NCBI GenBank assembly: GCA_035943635.1
Contig: DASZBX010000061.1
Location: forward strand, 62,001 to 126,000
Direction of reading: 5' to 3'
From: DASZBX01 sp035943635
Lineage (GTDB): Bacteria > Actinomycetota > Actinomycetes > Streptomycetales > Catenulisporaceae
Length of the DNA: 64,000 nucleotides
A program made the translations under genes and the position numbers. The notes below the pieces were generated by a model, which was given only the letters and a program-made list of their open reading frames with translations, ran no database searches and was not told the origin of the DNA. Within the stretch, counting starts at the first letter, position 1. Each line of letters begins with the position of its first letter. Below, one piece after another: positions 63,337 to 64,000 of this stretch.

Positions 63337-64000
63337 TCAGTTCGTGGCCGGGTTGACGATCGTCTGGATCTCCTGGACGTTGACGTTCTGCGTCGGCAGG
63401 TTGATCTTGATGGTCCGCGGCCAGTTGGATCCGGCCGGGGCCCCGTTCCAGTTCACGGACCACAATTCGGAACCGGTCACCGCGACGCCGCCGGGCGGGC
63501 TCGCCTTGGTGAACGGCAGCGAGCAGGACTGGCCCAGCGTGAAGCCCACCGGCGTGGAGGTGAAGTTGCAGGTGACCGGCGATCCGCCCGCGATGTCCGC
63601 GGAGGTGATCGTGATGCTGGTCGGGACGGCGGTGACCGTGCTGGTGATGTTCGGGTTGAGGATGAGCGTCGCGGTGGCCGAGTCCTTCACGTACCCGAGG
63701 CCCTGGAGCGTCTGGGCGTTCTGCGGGAGGGTCACGGTGGCGGAGAGGTTGACCGTCTGCTTGTTCGCCGCGACGCCCAGGCTCGGCTGGGTGACCGGCC
63801 AGAGCGGGGCCGGCTGGAGGTTCGCGGCCGCGTACTCGGCCAGGACGGCCGGGCTCAGGACGCCCGCGCCCGCCGGGCCGTTGGTGACCCAGAACCAGCT
63901 CTCGGTGTCGTTGGTGGCGTTGAGAGCTTTCTGCAGGTTCAGGATGGTGACCCAGTCGGCGTTGTTGGAGCACACCTCCCAGTCCCACGAGCCGCCGGAC
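63337..64000 (-). CDS. Unknown secreted-type protein, 3' part only
   Basis: The frame is open from the right edge to the stop at 63337 (221 codons visible); the start lies outside. The sequence is rich in Thr, Asn, Val and Pro and predicted beta (SLGVAANKQTVNLSATVTLP, LILNPNITSTVTAVPTSITI), with few charged residues and four scattered Cys. There is a SWDWEVCSNNADWVTILNLQ segment near the visible start. It looks like an extracellular immunoglobulin-like or pilus-associated protein. No family is recognised. It converges with the A24 peptidase gene. Confidence 0.6.
   Translation of the reverse strand, partial: SGGSWDWEVCSNNADWVTILNLQKALNATNDTESWFWVTNGPAGAGVLSPAVLAEYAAANLQPAPLWPVTQPSLGVAANKQTVNLSATVTLPQNAQTLQGLGYVKDSATATLILNPNITSTVTAVPTSITITSADIAGGSPVTCNFTSTPVGFTLGQSCSLPFTKASPPGGVAVTGSELWSVNWNGAPAGSNWPRTIKINLPTQNVNVQEIQTIVNPATN

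Overview
The window is 64 kb of very GC-rich DNA. GTG starts are common, Shine-Dalgarno sites are strong, and codons end overwhelmingly in G or C. The gene content points to a filamentous actinobacterium related to Streptomyces: a BTAD/SARP regulator, an ECF42 sigma factor with its DGPF partner, an SLP1-like integrase beside tRNA-Tyr, a PASTA-less Ser/Thr kinase and a second, partial nuo cluster followed by htpX. The exact order cannot be fixed from sequence alone.

Layout. 1-3.5 kb (minus strand): an RHS/YD-repeat polymorphic toxin whose very short tail looks like the last strands of a barnase-type RNase, followed by a barstar-like immunity gene that runs off the left edge. 3.7-6.8 kb: a large AfsR-type regulator, with heptamer direct repeats in the shared divergent promoter region. 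6.9-11.4 kb: a long-chain polyprenyl diphosphate synthase (quinone side chain), convergent with a RarD-type permease and a KimA-like potassium transporter that carries a fused OB-fold domain. 11.8-23.5 kb: nuoABCHIJKLMN in one overlapping operon with no nuoD, E, F or G; NuoB and especially NuoC carry huge low-complexity tails. 23.5-28.5 kb: htpX, a LolA-like protein with an ABC-2 exporter, and YajQ. 28.9-31.2 kb: pxpABC 5-oxoprolinase. 31.4-36.5 kb: a secreted membrane-anchored protein, a probable toxin-antitoxin pair, a YCII/ECF42 pair, a D,D-carboxypeptidase-like lipoprotein lacking a visible KTG box, and an Smr-domain protein.

36.5-48.4 kb is the accessory part. It holds a helicase-nuclease fusion, a transmembrane Ser/Thr kinase, a two-component system with an ABC exporter, then a decayed integrative element: an intact xis, an integrase broken by several lesions, a 426-bp MITE-like insertion with terminal inverted repeats and a 5-bp target duplication, a terminator and tRNA-Tyr. 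A displaced fragment of tRNA-Tyr and a pair of 17-bp direct repeats also lie here.

48.6-64 kb returns to chromosomal genes: a PhyH dioxygenase divergent from a GMC oxidoreductase, a glycerophosphodiesterase-like lipid enzyme, tandem crcB fluoride channels, threonine aldolase with a DUF6421 protein, an M50-type protease with a beta-propeller protein, a peptidoglycan-binding membrane protein, leuS, a prepilin-peptidase-like protein, and the 3' part of an unknown secreted-type protein.

How parts may work together: the polyprenyl synthase and the partial complex I both serve the menaquinone-linked respiratory chain, and the partial complex must borrow the missing subunits from a full nuo operon elsewhere or use another electron donor. 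The strongest new observations are the MITE in the integrase (removing it in silico restores the reading frame exactly), the RNase-like RHS tail with its barstar-like neighbour, the helicase-nuclease fusion, the KimA-OB fusion and the enormous NuoC tail.
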